Positions 1-8,018 of a DNA stretch of 61,304 nt are shown one piece after another. A model generated the notes under the pieces. It worked only from the letters and a program-made list of their open reading frames with translations. It was not told the DNA's origin and did no database searches. The stretch's first letter is position 1. The number at the start of each line of letters is the position of its first letter. Position numbers and translations under genes: made by a program. The stretch comes from JADGHX01 sp035760965 (GTDB taxonomy: Bacteria > Pseudomonadota > Gammaproteobacteria > Steroidobacterales > Steroidobacteraceae): the NCBI GenBank assembly GCA_035760965.1, contig DASTRY010000029.1:1-61304 (forward strand). Reading direction: 5' to 3'.

Positions 1-1
1 G

Positions 2-100
2 GCGACTTCGCCCGACGCCGCGGCTGTGGAGCTGCGCGAGCGTGCACGGTCCGCGATTCTCGATCAGCTCGAAGAGCCGGACCTCGCGGCCGTGGCGTAA
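2..100 (+). CDS. C-terminal end of an unidentified protein (5' truncated by window edge)
   Basis: An open frame enters from the left edge and stops at TAA 98-100, giving 32 residues that end in a mildly acidic helix-like tail (…DQLEEPDLAAVA). It converges on the mutase gene with a 27-base gap, which is normal spacing for two real genes. The fragment is too short to assign a family. It could be a shadow frame in GC-rich DNA; the composition and convergent placement are the only support. Confidence 0.35.
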   Translation, partial: ATSPDAAAVELRERARSAILDQLEEPDLAAVA

Positions 101-127
101 GCGGCGCGCGCCGCCGGGCAGCGCGGG

Positions 128-3100
128 CTACATGTTGCGCCGGTACTGGCCGCCGACTTCGTACAGCGCGTGCGAGATCTGGCCGAGCGAGCACACCTTC
201 ACGGTCTCCATCAGCTCGGCAAAGATGTTGCCGCCCGAGGCGGCGACCTGCTGCAAGCGCGCCAGCGCCGCCGGTGCGCGCTCCGCATTCCGCGCCTGGA
301 ACGCGCGCACCGCCGCCACCTGATTCTGCTTCTCCTCTTCGGTGGAGCGAATCAGCTCCGCGCCCTTGTGCTCCTCCAGCGCATCCGTGTGCGAGAGAAA
401 CGTGTTCACACCGATGATCGGCAGGCTGCCGTCGTGCTTGCGGGTCTCGTAGTACAGCGACTCTTCCTGGATCTTGCCGCGCTGGTACATCGTCTCCATG
501 GCGCCGAGCACGCCGCCGCGCTCGGAGATCGACTCGAACTCCTTGTACACCGCCTCCTCGACCAGGTCCGTCAGATACTCGACCGCGAACGATCCCTGCC
601 ACGGGTTCTGATTCTTGTTGAGCCCCAACTCGCGATTGATCACGAGCTGGATCGCCACTGCACGGCGCACGCTTTCTTCGGTCGGGGTGGTGAGCGCTTC
701 GTCGTACGCGTTGGTATGCAAGCTGTTGCAGTTGTCGAATAGCGCGTACAGCGCCTGCAACGTCGTGCGGATGTCGTTGAACGCGATCTCGCGTGCGTGC
801 AGGCTGCGGCCCGAAGTCTGAATGTGATACTTCAGCATCTGGCTGCGCGGCCCGGCCCCGTAGCGATCGCGCATCGCACGCGCCCAGATGCGCCGCGCGA
901 CGCGCCCGATGACCGCGTACTCGGGGTCCATGCCGTTCGAGAAGAAGAACGACAGGTTCGGCGCGAAGTCGTCGATCTTCATCCCGCGCGCGAGGTAGTA
1001 CTCGACGATGGTGAAGCCGTTCGCGAGCGTGAACGCGAGCTGCGAGATGGGATTCGCGCCCGCCTCGGCGATGTGATAGCCCGAAATCGAGACGGAGTAG
1101 AAGTTGCGAACCTTGTGATCGATGAAGAACTGCTGCACGTCGCCCATCATGCGCAGCGCGAACTCCGTCGAGAAAATGCAGGTGTTCTGCGCCTGATCTT
1201 CTTTCAGGATGTCCGCCTGCACCGTGCCGCGGACGGCTTGCAGTGCCTCGGCGCGGATGCGCTCGTACACATCCGCAGGAACGAGCTGATCGCCGGTGAC
1301 ACCGAGCAGCGCAAGCCCCGAGCCGTCGTGCTGCTCGGGCAGCTCGCCGACGTAGCGCGGCGGCGGCGTGCCGCGCTCGGCGGCAGCACGATGAATCGCG
1401 TCGATCTTCGCCTGCGCCTCGCTCCAGCGCCCTTCGCTCTTCAGATAGCGCTCGACCCGCTGATCGATGGCGGTATTCATGAACATCGCGAGAATCATCG
1501 GCGCGGGGCCGTTGATCGTCATCGAGACGGACGTGGTCGGCTTGCACAGGTCGAAGCCCGAATAGAGCTTCTTCATGTCGTCCAGCGTGGCGATGGAGAC
1601 GCCGGAATTGCCGGTGCGGCCGTAGATGTCCGGCCGCGTATCGGGGTCTTCGCCGTAGAGCGTGGTCGAATCGAAGGCCGTGGAGAGGCGCGCCGCGGCG
1701 TGACCGCTCGCGAGGTAGTGGAAGCGGCGGTTGGTGCGCTCGGGCGCACCCTCGCCCGCGAACATGCGCGTCGGGTCTTCCTCCTCACGGCGATACGGAT
1801 ATACGCCGCCCGTGTAGGGGTATGAGCCCGGTAGGTTCTCGCGATAGATGAAGCGCAGGATTTCGCCCCAGTCACGGAACTTCGGCACAGCGATCTTCGG
1901 TAGCCGGAGGTGACTCAGGCTTTCAGTGTAGTTCTCGCCCGTGACGACGCGATCGCGCACCTTGTACGAATACGTGTCCGCCGATGCCGCGGCGACGCGT
2001 GCCGGCCAGTGCTTCAGCTCGCCGATGGCCTCGGCGCCCATCTCATCGAGCGCCGCGTTGTACGCCGCGCGCAGCGCGCGCCGCGTGTCGTCGACCGCCG
2101 CACCGCCCGAAGCATCCGCGCTCGCAGGTGCCGCGGCGATTGCGCTGTCCGGATAGCGATCGAGCGGCGCGGGCAACGCCGCATCGTTCAAGGTCTTCAG
2201 CGAGTGATACAGCGCGCACGCCCGTTCGGCCGCGAGCGCCTGCTTTTCGATGCGCTCGGCCGCCGCACGACCGCTCTGCGCGATCTCCGCGAGGTAGCGG
2301 ACGCGATGCGCCGGAATGAGCGGATCGCGCGACGTGAGCTCCGTCGGTCCCACATCTCCGACGGGCCAGCTCACCGCCTTGCAGATCGCCGCGAACAGCC
2401 GGTTGACACCCGGATCGTTGAACCGGCTCGCGATGGTCGGGAACACCGGCACGTCCGCATCCGACAGCGACATCTGATCGGGATGGTTCCGCCGCCACTG
2501 CTTGCGTACGTCGCGCAGCGCATCGGCCGAGCCGCGCTTCTCGGCCTTGTTCAGCACGATCATGTCCGCGAAGTCGAGCATGTCGATCTTCTCGAGCTGG
2601 CTCGCGGCGCCGTACTCGCTCGTCATCACATACAGCGAGAGGTCGACGAGATCAACGATCTCGGTATCGGACTGGCCGATGCCGGCAGTCTCGACGACGA
2701 TGAGGTCGAAGCCTGCGAGCTTGTAGAGCCCGATGACGTCCTTCAGGACTGCAGCGGTCGCCATGTGCTGGCGGCGGGTTGCGAGCGAGCGCATGAAGAT
2801 CGCGTCCGAGGACAAGCTGTTCATGCGGATGCGGTCGCCGAGCAGCGCGCCGCCCGAGCGGCGTCGCGTGGGATCCATCGCAACCACCGCGATCTTCTTG
2901 CCGGGGAAATGCCGCACGAAGCGGCTCAGCAGCTCGTCCGTGAGGCTCGACTTGCCCGCGCCGCCCGTGCCGGTGACGCCAATGACCGGCGCGGTGCTGC
3001 GCGCACGGGCGATGGCGCGCCGAATCTGTTCCGCCTTGGCGTCCGACTCCGCGCCTTCGAGCACGGAGATGGTCCGCGCGAGATGGCCGGCGTCGCGCGC

Positions 3101-3607
3101 GCTCACAGGCCCGAATTCGTACGGCGGTCGGCGCGCAGCGCGCACCCGCTGCATGACGTCCTTGATCATGCCGACGAGCCCCATGCTGCGCCCATCTTCG
3201 GGCGTGTAGATCTTCTCGACGCCGTGCTTCTCGAGCGCCTCGATCTCGTGAGGCGCGATCGTCCCGCCGCCACCCACGACGACCCGGATGTGGTCCGCGC
3301 GTTGCTCGCGCAGCATGTCCACCATGTACGCGAAGTACTCGTTGTGCCCGCCTTGGTACGAGCTGACCGCGATGCCGTCCGCGTCTTCCTGTATGGCCGC
3401 GCGCACGATGTCCGCGACGCTGCGATTGTGGCCGAGGTGCACGACCTCCGCGCCCTGCGCCTGCAGGAGACGCCGGATCATGTTGATGGCCGCATCGTGC
3501 CCGTCGAAGAGCGAGGCCGCCGACACGAAACGCAGCGGATGCGTCGCGGCCGCGGTGGATTCAGGCTCATGGCGCACGGCTGCGCTGCCCTGGGATTTGG
3601 CATTCAT
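128..3607 (-). CDS. icmF: Fused isobutyryl-CoA mutase IcmF (B12 domain, GTPase chaperone, mutase)
   Basis: This protein of 1159 residues interconverts isobutyryl-CoA and n-butyryl-CoA (and related acyl-CoAs) by adenosylcobalamin radical chemistry, with its own G-protein chaperone fused in. Residues about 25-155 are the B12-binding domain with the cobalamin histidine in LFDGHDAA (His37). Residues about 205-500 are the MeaB/ArgK-type GTPase with P-loop GTGGAGKSS near 213-221 and switch ETAGIGQSD. The rest is the TIM-barrel mutase (RTGNSGVS…CKPTTSVSMTINGPAP). Length and domain order match IcmF, not the two-subunit methylmalonyl-CoA mutase. I chose ATG 3607 (MNAKSQ); an upstream TTG at 3640 is in frame but would run into the operator. 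The gene is divergent from a TetR regulator, which probably controls both sides. Substrate choice among short branched acyl-CoAs cannot be read from sequence alone. Confidence 0.93.
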   Translation of the reverse strand: MNAKSQGSAAVRHEPESTAAATHPLRFVSAASLFDGHDAAINMIRRLLQAQGAEVVHLGHNRSVADIVRAAIQEDADGIAVSSYQGGHNEYFAYMVDMLREQRADHIRVVVGGGGTIAPHEIEALEKHGVEKIYTPEDGRSMGLVGMIKDVMQRVRAARRPPYEFGPVSARDAGHLARTISVLEGAESDAKAEQIRRAIARARSTAPVIGVTGTGGAGKSSLTDELLSRFVRHFPGKKIAVVAMDPTRRRSGGALLGDRIRMNSLSSDAIFMRSLATRRQHMATAAVLKDVIGLYKLAGFDLIVVETAGIGQSDTEIVDLVDLSLYVMTSEYGAASQLEKIDMLDFADMIVLNKAEKRGSADALRDVRKQWRRNHPDQMSLSDADVPVFPTIASRFNDPGVNRLFAAICKAVSWPVGDVGPTELTSRDPLIPAHRVRYLAEIAQSGRAAAERIEKQALAAERACALYHSLKTLNDAALPAPLDRYPDSAIAAAPASADASGGAAVDDTRRALRAAYNAALDEMGAEAIGELKHWPARVAAASADTYSYKVRDRVVTGENYTESLSHLRLPKIAVPKFRDWGEILRFIYRENLPGSYPYTGGVYPYRREEEDPTRMFAGEGAPERTNRRFHYLASGHAAARLSTAFDSTTLYGEDPDTRPDIYGRTGNSGVSIATLDDMKKLYSGFDLCKPTTSVSMTINGPAPMILAMFMNTAIDQRVERYLKSEGRWSEAQAKIDAIHRAAAERGTPPPRYVGELPEQHDGSGLALLGVTGDQLVPADVYERIRAEALQAVRGTVQADILKEDQAQNTCIFSTEFALRMMGDVQQFFIDHKVRNFYSVSISGYHIAEAGANPISQLAFTLANGFTIVEYYLARGMKIDDFAPNLSFFFSNGMDPEYAVIGRVARRIWARAMRDRYGAGPRSQMLKYHIQTSGRSLHAREIAFNDIRTTLQALYALFDNCNSLHTNAYDEALTTPTEESVRRAVAIQLVINRELGLNKNQNPWQGSFAVEYLTDLVEEAVYKEFESISERGGVLGAMETMYQRGKIQEESLYYETRKHDGSLPIIGVNTFLSHTDALEEHKGAELIRSTEEEKQNQVAAVRAFQARNAERAPAALARLQQVAASGGNIFAELMETVKVCSLGQISHALYEVGGQYRRNM

Positions 3608-3643
3608 TCGAAGCGCCTCGATCGGGAGGGAAGGACGCAAAAA

Positions 3644-3659
3644 CCTACCAGCCGGTAGG
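3644..3659. promoter_or_regulatory. Palindromic operator for the adjacent TetR regulator
   Basis: CCTACC-AGCC-GGTAGG forms two perfect 6-base half sites around a 4-base centre, in the 120-base divergent interval between icmF (start 3607) and the TetR gene (start 3728). TetR proteins of acyl-CoA catabolism typically bind such short palindromes and self-regulate. Binding is inferred from position and symmetry. Confidence 0.55.
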
Positions 3660-3727
3660 ATTCTAAGCTACCATAGCCGTACCCGTCGAGTTTCCCGTTG
3701 CCGACCCACGATCGTAATCCTGCGTCC

Positions 3728-4411
3728 ATGGCTGCCCGCCCCGCTCGTCCCCGCATTGCCACCGCCGCCGCCGCGAACGGCGCGGACTCCGCTTCCGTCT
3801 GGCGCGAAGGCCGCAAGCGTCTGCGCGACCATGCGGTGAAGCGCGACGCCGTGATCCAGACCGCCGCGCGCGCGTTTCGCGAGAACGGCTTCCACAACAC
3901 CTCGCTCGATGCGATCGCGGCGCAGCTCGAGGTCACCAAGCCGACGATCTACTACTACGTCGCGAACAAGGAACAGCTGCTGTTCGAGTGCTTCGTCGCC
4001 GGGCTGCAGCCGATCCTCACCGCACTTCGCGACCAGAAGACTTCCACGGCACCGGCGCGCGAGCGCCTGAACGCGGTGCTGCGGCAGTACGCGCAAGCGG
4101 TGGCGTCGGATTTCGGCTGGTGCCTGGTGCGCGCGGAGCATCAGGACCTGAGCGCGCCGATGAGCTCGCAAGTGCGCGCGCTCAAGGTCGAGATCGATCA
4201 GGGCATCCGGCGCCTGCTGAAGGACGGGCACAAGGATGGCTCCATCGCGCCGTGCGACGTCAAGATGACCGCCTTCGCGCTCGCCGGTGCGCTCAACTGG
4301 ATCCCCCACTGGTATCGCGAGAAGCAGGCGCTGAGCGCCGCGCAGATCGCCGATGCTTTCGTCGCCATCTTCGAAGAGGGCTTGCGGCCGCGCGCCGCGC
4401 GCCGCAGCTGA
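3728..4411 (+). CDS. TetR/AcrR-family transcriptional regulator
   Basis: A protein of 227 residues. A basic, Ala-rich leader of about 45 residues is followed by a TetR helix-turn-helix domain (AARAFRENGFHNTSLDAI… and VTKPTIYYYVANKEQLLF) and an all-helical ligand-binding domain. The Tyr-rich recognition helix IYYYV is typical of the family. An in-frame TTG at 3698 would extend it by ten residues; ATG 3728 is preferred. It is the first gene of the run leading to the thiolase (10-base gap) and is divergent from icmF, with a palindrome between the two. It probably senses an acyl-CoA intermediate and represses both icmF and the catabolic operon; the ligand is unknown. Confidence 0.88.
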   Translation: MAARPARPRIATAAAANGADSASVWREGRKRLRDHAVKRDAVIQTAARAFRENGFHNTSLDAIAAQLEVTKPTIYYYVANKEQLLFECFVAGLQPILTALRDQKTSTAPARERLNAVLRQYAQAVASDFGWCLVRAEHQDLSAPMSSQVRALKVEIDQGIRRLLKDGHKDGSIAPCDVKMTAFALAGALNWIPHWYREKQALSAAQIADAFVAIFEEGLRPRAARRS

Positions 4412-4421
4412 GGAAATCACC

Positions 4422-5606
4422 ATGTCCGATCACAACGTCGTCATCGTCTCCGCACAGCGCACGCCGATCGGTGCGTTCCAGGGCGCGCTTGCGCCTCTCA
4501 CCGCGCCGCAGCTCGGCGCCGCTGCGGCTCGCGCCGCGCTCGAGAAAGCCGGCGTCGCGCCCGCAGACATCCAGGAGGTGGTGTTCGGCTGCGTACTCTC
4601 CGCCGGTCTCGGCCAGGCCCCGGCGCGACAGGCCGCTCTCGGAGCCGGTGTACCCGTCTCGGTGCCGGCCACCACGCTCAACAAGATGTGCGGCTCGGGC
4701 CTGAAGGCCGTCATGGTCGCGGCCGATCAGATTCGCACCGGCGACATCGAGATCGCTCTCGCCGGCGGCCTCGAGTCGATGACGAATGCGCCGTACCTCT
4801 TGCCGAAAGCGCGCGGCGGCTATCGCATGGGCCACGGCGAAGTGCTCGATCACATGTTCTACGACGGCCTGCAGAGCCCGTTCGACGGCAAGCTGATGGG
4901 CTGCTTCGCAGACGCCACCGCCGCGAAATATGGGTTCTCGCGCGCGGACCAGGACGCGTTCGCGGCGGAGTCGGTGCGGCGCGCGCTGCGCGCGGTCGAG
5001 GCGGGCGACTTCGACGCGGAGGTCACGCCCGTGACGGTGAAAGGCCGCAAAGGCGAGACGGTCGTCGCGCGCGACGAGACCCCGTTCACCTGCGACATCA
5101 ACAAGATTCCGTCGCTGAAGCCCGCCTTCGGCAAGGACGGGACCGTGACTGCCGCGAGCTCCTCGTCGATCTCCGACGGCGCCGCGGCCCTGGTGTTGAT
5201 GCGGGAGAGCACCGCCAAGGCCCGCGGCCTGAAGCCGCTCGCGCGCGTGCTGGCCTATGCAAGCCATGCGCACGAGCCCGAGTGGTTCACCACCGCCCCG
5301 GGCGGCGCCATCAAGAAGACGCTCGCGAAGCTCGGATGGAGGCCGCACGATGCCGACCTGTACGAGGTGAACGAAGCGTTCGCGGCCGTCACGATGGCGG
5401 CCATGCGCGACGTCGACATCGACGCTGCGCGCATCAACGTGAATGGCGGTGCGTGCGCGCTGGGCCACCCCGTCGGTGCGACGGGCGCGCGCATTCTGAC
5501 CACGCTGACGCACGCTCTCGCCCGGCGAAGCTTGAAGCGCGGCATCGCCTCGCTCTGCATCGGCGGCGGCGAAGCCGTGGCGCTCGCGATCGAGCGTATC
5601 GGGTAA
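4422..5606 (+). CDS. Acetyl-CoA C-acyltransferase (thiolase)
   Basis: This 394-residue protein is a degradative/biosynthetic thiolase of normal family length. It cleaves 3-ketoacyl-CoA with CoA, or condenses two acetyl-CoA to acetoacetyl-CoA. The nucleophilic cysteine is Cys90 in NKMCGSGLK, the catalytic histidine is His349 in CALGHPVGATG, and the second cysteine is Cys379 in CIGGGE. ATG 4422 is preceded by AGGAAA (4411-4416), and the frame opens just after the TetR stop. Neighbouring carboxylase, hydroxyacyl-CoA dehydrogenase and acetoacetyl-CoA synthetase genes suggest work on acetoacetyl-CoA or 2-methylacetoacetyl-CoA from branched-chain amino acid breakdown, which is inference. Confidence 0.93.
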   Translation: MSDHNVVIVSAQRTPIGAFQGALAPLTAPQLGAAAARAALEKAGVAPADIQEVVFGCVLSAGLGQAPARQAALGAGVPVSVPATTLNKMCGSGLKAVMVAADQIRTGDIEIALAGGLESMTNAPYLLPKARGGYRMGHGEVLDHMFYDGLQSPFDGKLMGCFADATAAKYGFSRADQDAFAAESVRRALRAVEAGDFDAEVTPVTVKGRKGETVVARDETPFTCDINKIPSLKPAFGKDGTVTAASSSSISDGAAALVLMRESTAKARGLKPLARVLAYASHAHEPEWFTTAPGGAIKKTLAKLGWRPHDADLYEVNEAFAAVTMAAMRDVDIDAARINVNGGACALGHPVGATGARILTTLTHALARRSLKRGIASLCIGGGEAVALAIERIG

Positions 5607-5618
5607 ACTCCCCGCGCC

Positions 5619-7229
5619 ATGCCGCAACTCCAGACCGAAATCGATTCGTCCAGCGAGCGTTTTCGGGCCAATCACGCGCGCATGAGCGCGCTGGCGGAGG
5701 ACCTGCGCAAGCACGTGCAAGTGGCAGCGCTCGGCGGCGGAGAGGATGCGCGGCGCAAGCACACCGCGCGCGGCAAGCTCCTGCCGCGGGAGCGTGTGCA
5801 GACGCTCATCGACCCGGGCAGCCCGTTCCTCGAGCTCTCGCCACTTGCCGCGCACGGCATGTACGACGGAGAAGCGCCCGCGGCCGGGCTCATCGCCGGG
5901 ATCGGCCGCATCCACGGGCGCGAAGCGCTGATCATCGCGAACGACGCGACGGTAAAAGGCGGCACCTATTTCCCGATCACCGTGAAGAAGCACCTGCGCG
6001 CCCAGGAAGTGGCGCTCGAGCATGCCCTGCCCTGCGTCTATCTCGTCGACTCGGGCGGCGCGTTTCTGCCGCTGCAGGATGAAGTGTTCCCGGACAAGGA
6101 GCACTTCGGCCGCATTTTCTACAATCAGGCGCGCCTCTCCGCACGCGCCATTCCGCAGATCGCGCTGGTGATGGGGAGCTGCACGGCGGGCGGCGCGTAC
6201 GTGCCGGCGATGTCCGACGAGACGATCATCGTGCGCAATCAAGGCACCATCTTCCTCGGCGGCCCGCCGCTCGTGAAAGCCGCGACGGGAGAAGAGGTCG
6301 ACGCGGAATCGCTCGGCGGCGGCGACGTGCACACGCGCACATCCGGAGTTGCGGATCACCTTGCCGAGAACGACGCGCACGCGCTCGCCATCGCGCGCTC
6401 GATCTTTGCGAGCCTGCCCGCGCGCGGCCCCGGCTGGCTCCAATGCGACGCGCCACGCGAGCCGACGCTCGACCCAGGTGAGCTCTACGGCATCGTCCCG
6501 GAAGACACGCGGCAGCCGTTCGACGTGCGCGAGATCATCGGCCGGCTCGTCGATGCCTCCGACTTCCACGAGTTCAAGACGAACTATGGCTCGACGCTCG
6601 TGTGCGGGTTCGCGCGCATCTGGGGCGCGCCCGTCGCCATCGTCGCGAACAACGGCATTCTCTTCTCCGAGTCGGCCCTGAAGGGCGCGCACTTCGTGCA
6701 GCTCGCGAACCGGCGCGGCATCCCGCTCGTGTTCCTGCAGAACATCACGGGCTTCATGGTCGGCAAGAAGTACGAGAACGCCGGCATCGCGAAGGATGGC
6801 GCCAAGATGGTCACCGCGGTGGCGTGCGCCACAGTGCCGAAGCTCACCGTGATCATCGGCGGCTCGTTCGGCGCGGGCAATTACGCGATGTGCGGGCGTG
6901 CCTACGGCGCGCGCTTTCTATGGATGTGGCCGAACGCGCGCATCTCCGTCATGGGCGGGGAACAAGCGGCGCAAGTTCTAGCGACCGTGCGCCGCGATGG
7001 GCTGCAGGCCCGCGGCGAGCAGTGGCCCGAAGCCGAGCAGCGCAAGTTCATGGACGGAATTCGCAACACCTACGAAACCCAGGGCCATCCCTACTACGCG
7101 ACCGCGCGACTGTGGGATGACGGCATCATCGACCCGCTGGATACGCGACGGGTGCTCGGTCTCGCGCTGCATGTGGCGGCGCGCGGGCCGGCGCCCGAGC
7201 CCGAGCGTTACGGCGTGTTCCGAATGTAA
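5619..7229 (+). CDS. Acyl-CoA carboxylase beta (carboxyltransferase) subunit, methylcrotonyl-CoA carboxylase type
   Basis: This 536-residue biotin-dependent carboxyltransferase transfers CO2 from carboxybiotin to an acyl-CoA. Two crotonase-fold halves are visible. The first has NDATVKGGTYFPITVKKHL and LVDSGGAFLP; the second has FLQNITGFMVGKKYE and GGSFGAGNYAMCGRAY. The end, YGVFRM, and overall length closely match methylcrotonyl-CoA carboxylase beta (LiuB/MccB) of leucine catabolism; geranyl-CoA carboxylase beta is the main alternative. ATG 5619 lies 12 bases after the thiolase stop without an obvious Shine-Dalgarno sequence; a TAAACT -10-like motif at 5604-5609 suggests possible leaderless initiation. 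No biotin-carboxylase alpha subunit is present in the window, so the partner must be encoded elsewhere. Confidence 0.9.
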   Translation: MPQLQTEIDSSSERFRANHARMSALAEDLRKHVQVAALGGGEDARRKHTARGKLLPRERVQTLIDPGSPFLELSPLAAHGMYDGEAPAAGLIAGIGRIHGREALIIANDATVKGGTYFPITVKKHLRAQEVALEHALPCVYLVDSGGAFLPLQDEVFPDKEHFGRIFYNQARLSARAIPQIALVMGSCTAGGAYVPAMSDETIIVRNQGTIFLGGPPLVKAATGEEVDAESLGGGDVHTRTSGVADHLAENDAHALAIARSIFASLPARGPGWLQCDAPREPTLDPGELYGIVPEDTRQPFDVREIIGRLVDASDFHEFKTNYGSTLVCGFARIWGAPVAIVANNGILFSESALKGAHFVQLANRRGIPLVFLQNITGFMVGKKYENAGIAKDGAKMVTAVACATVPKLTVIIGGSFGAGNYAMCGRAYGARFLWMWPNARISVMGGEQAAQVLATVRRDGLQARGEQWPEAEQRKFMDGIRNTYETQGHPYYATARLWDDGIIDPLDTRRVLGLALHVAARGPAPEPERYGVFRM

Positions 7230-7241
7230 AGAGGACAGGCT

Positions 7242-8009
7242 ATGAAGATTTCAGAAGCACGCGCCGTCGTCACCGGCGGCGCATCCGGGCTCGGCAATGC
7301 GGTCGCGCGATTGGTCGTGGCAAGCGGCGGCCGCGTCACCATGCTGGACGTACAGGAGGCTGCGGGTCAGGCCTCGGCCGCCGAGCTCGGACCGGCGGCG
7401 AGCTTCGTGAGGTGCGACGTCACGTCCGAGTCGGAAGTGAACGCGGCGATGAACACGGCGCGCGAGCGCATGGGCGGCATCAATCTTCTCGTGAACTGCG
7501 CCGGCGTCGTGGGCGCCGGCCGCATGCTCGCGAAGACGGGGCCGATGCCCGGCGAGTTCTTCACCAAGGTCATTCACATCAACCTCATCGGCACGTTCCT
7601 GTGCGACAAGGCTGCAGCGGCCATCATGCAGAGCAACGCTCCCGGCCCCGACGGGGATCGCGGTCTGCTGATTCACACGTCATCGGTGGCTGCCTTCGAA
7701 GGCCAGATCGGTCAGGTCGCGTATTCAGCCACGAAGGCCGCCGTCGCCGGCATGACGCTGCCGCTGGCGCGCGAGCTGGCGCAGTTCGGCATTCGTGTCA
7801 TGTCGATTGCGCCCGGCATCTTCCATACGCCGATGGTCAACATGATGACGCCGGAGCTGCAGGCGTCGCTCGCCCAGCAGGTGCCGTTTCCGAAGCGGCT
7901 CGGCCGGCCCGAAGAGTACGCGCAGCTCGTCGCGGCCATCTTCGAGAACAACATGCTGAACGGCGAGACCATCCGCCTCGACGGCGCCATCCGCATGGGG
8001 CCGAAATAA
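7242..8009 (+). CDS. SDR-family 3-hydroxyacyl-CoA dehydrogenase (HSD17B10-like)
   Basis: A 255-residue classical short-chain dehydrogenase. The NAD-binding motif TGGASGLG is at residues 12-19, the structural motif is NCAG, and the catalytic set is Ser (HTSSVAAFEGQ) plus YSATK. Its closest functional type is 3-hydroxyacyl-CoA/2-methyl-3-hydroxybutyryl-CoA dehydrogenase, judged by the long loop containing GEFFTKVIHINLIG and the C-terminal DGAIRMGPK. It would oxidise 3-hydroxyacyl-CoA to the 3-keto substrate of the upstream thiolase. GAGGA precedes ATG 7242. It lies 12 bases after the carboxylase and 9 bases before the ETF-QO gene, so all are probably one operon. Confidence 0.88.
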   Translation: MKISEARAVVTGGASGLGNAVARLVVASGGRVTMLDVQEAAGQASAAELGPAASFVRCDVTSESEVNAAMNTARERMGGINLLVNCAGVVGAGRMLAKTGPMPGEFFTKVIHINLIGTFLCDKAAAAIMQSNAPGPDGDRGLLIHTSSVAAFEGQIGQVAYSATKAAVAGMTLPLARELAQFGIRVMSIAPGIFHTPMVNMMTPELQASLAQQVPFPKRLGRPEEYAQLVAAIFENNMLNGETIRLDGAIRMGPK

Positions 8010-8018
8010 GGATCGCCC

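Noticed and set aside
1910..3658. Long plus-strand frame opposite icmF
   Set aside because: It is the mirror of an intact 1159-residue mutase in high-GC DNA, is very Arg/Ala-rich and has no recognisable domain.
4293..6692. 799-codon minus-strand frame across thiolase and carboxylase
   Set aside because: It spans two well-conserved plus-strand genes and shows shadow composition (Arg, Ala, His, Asp) with no motif.
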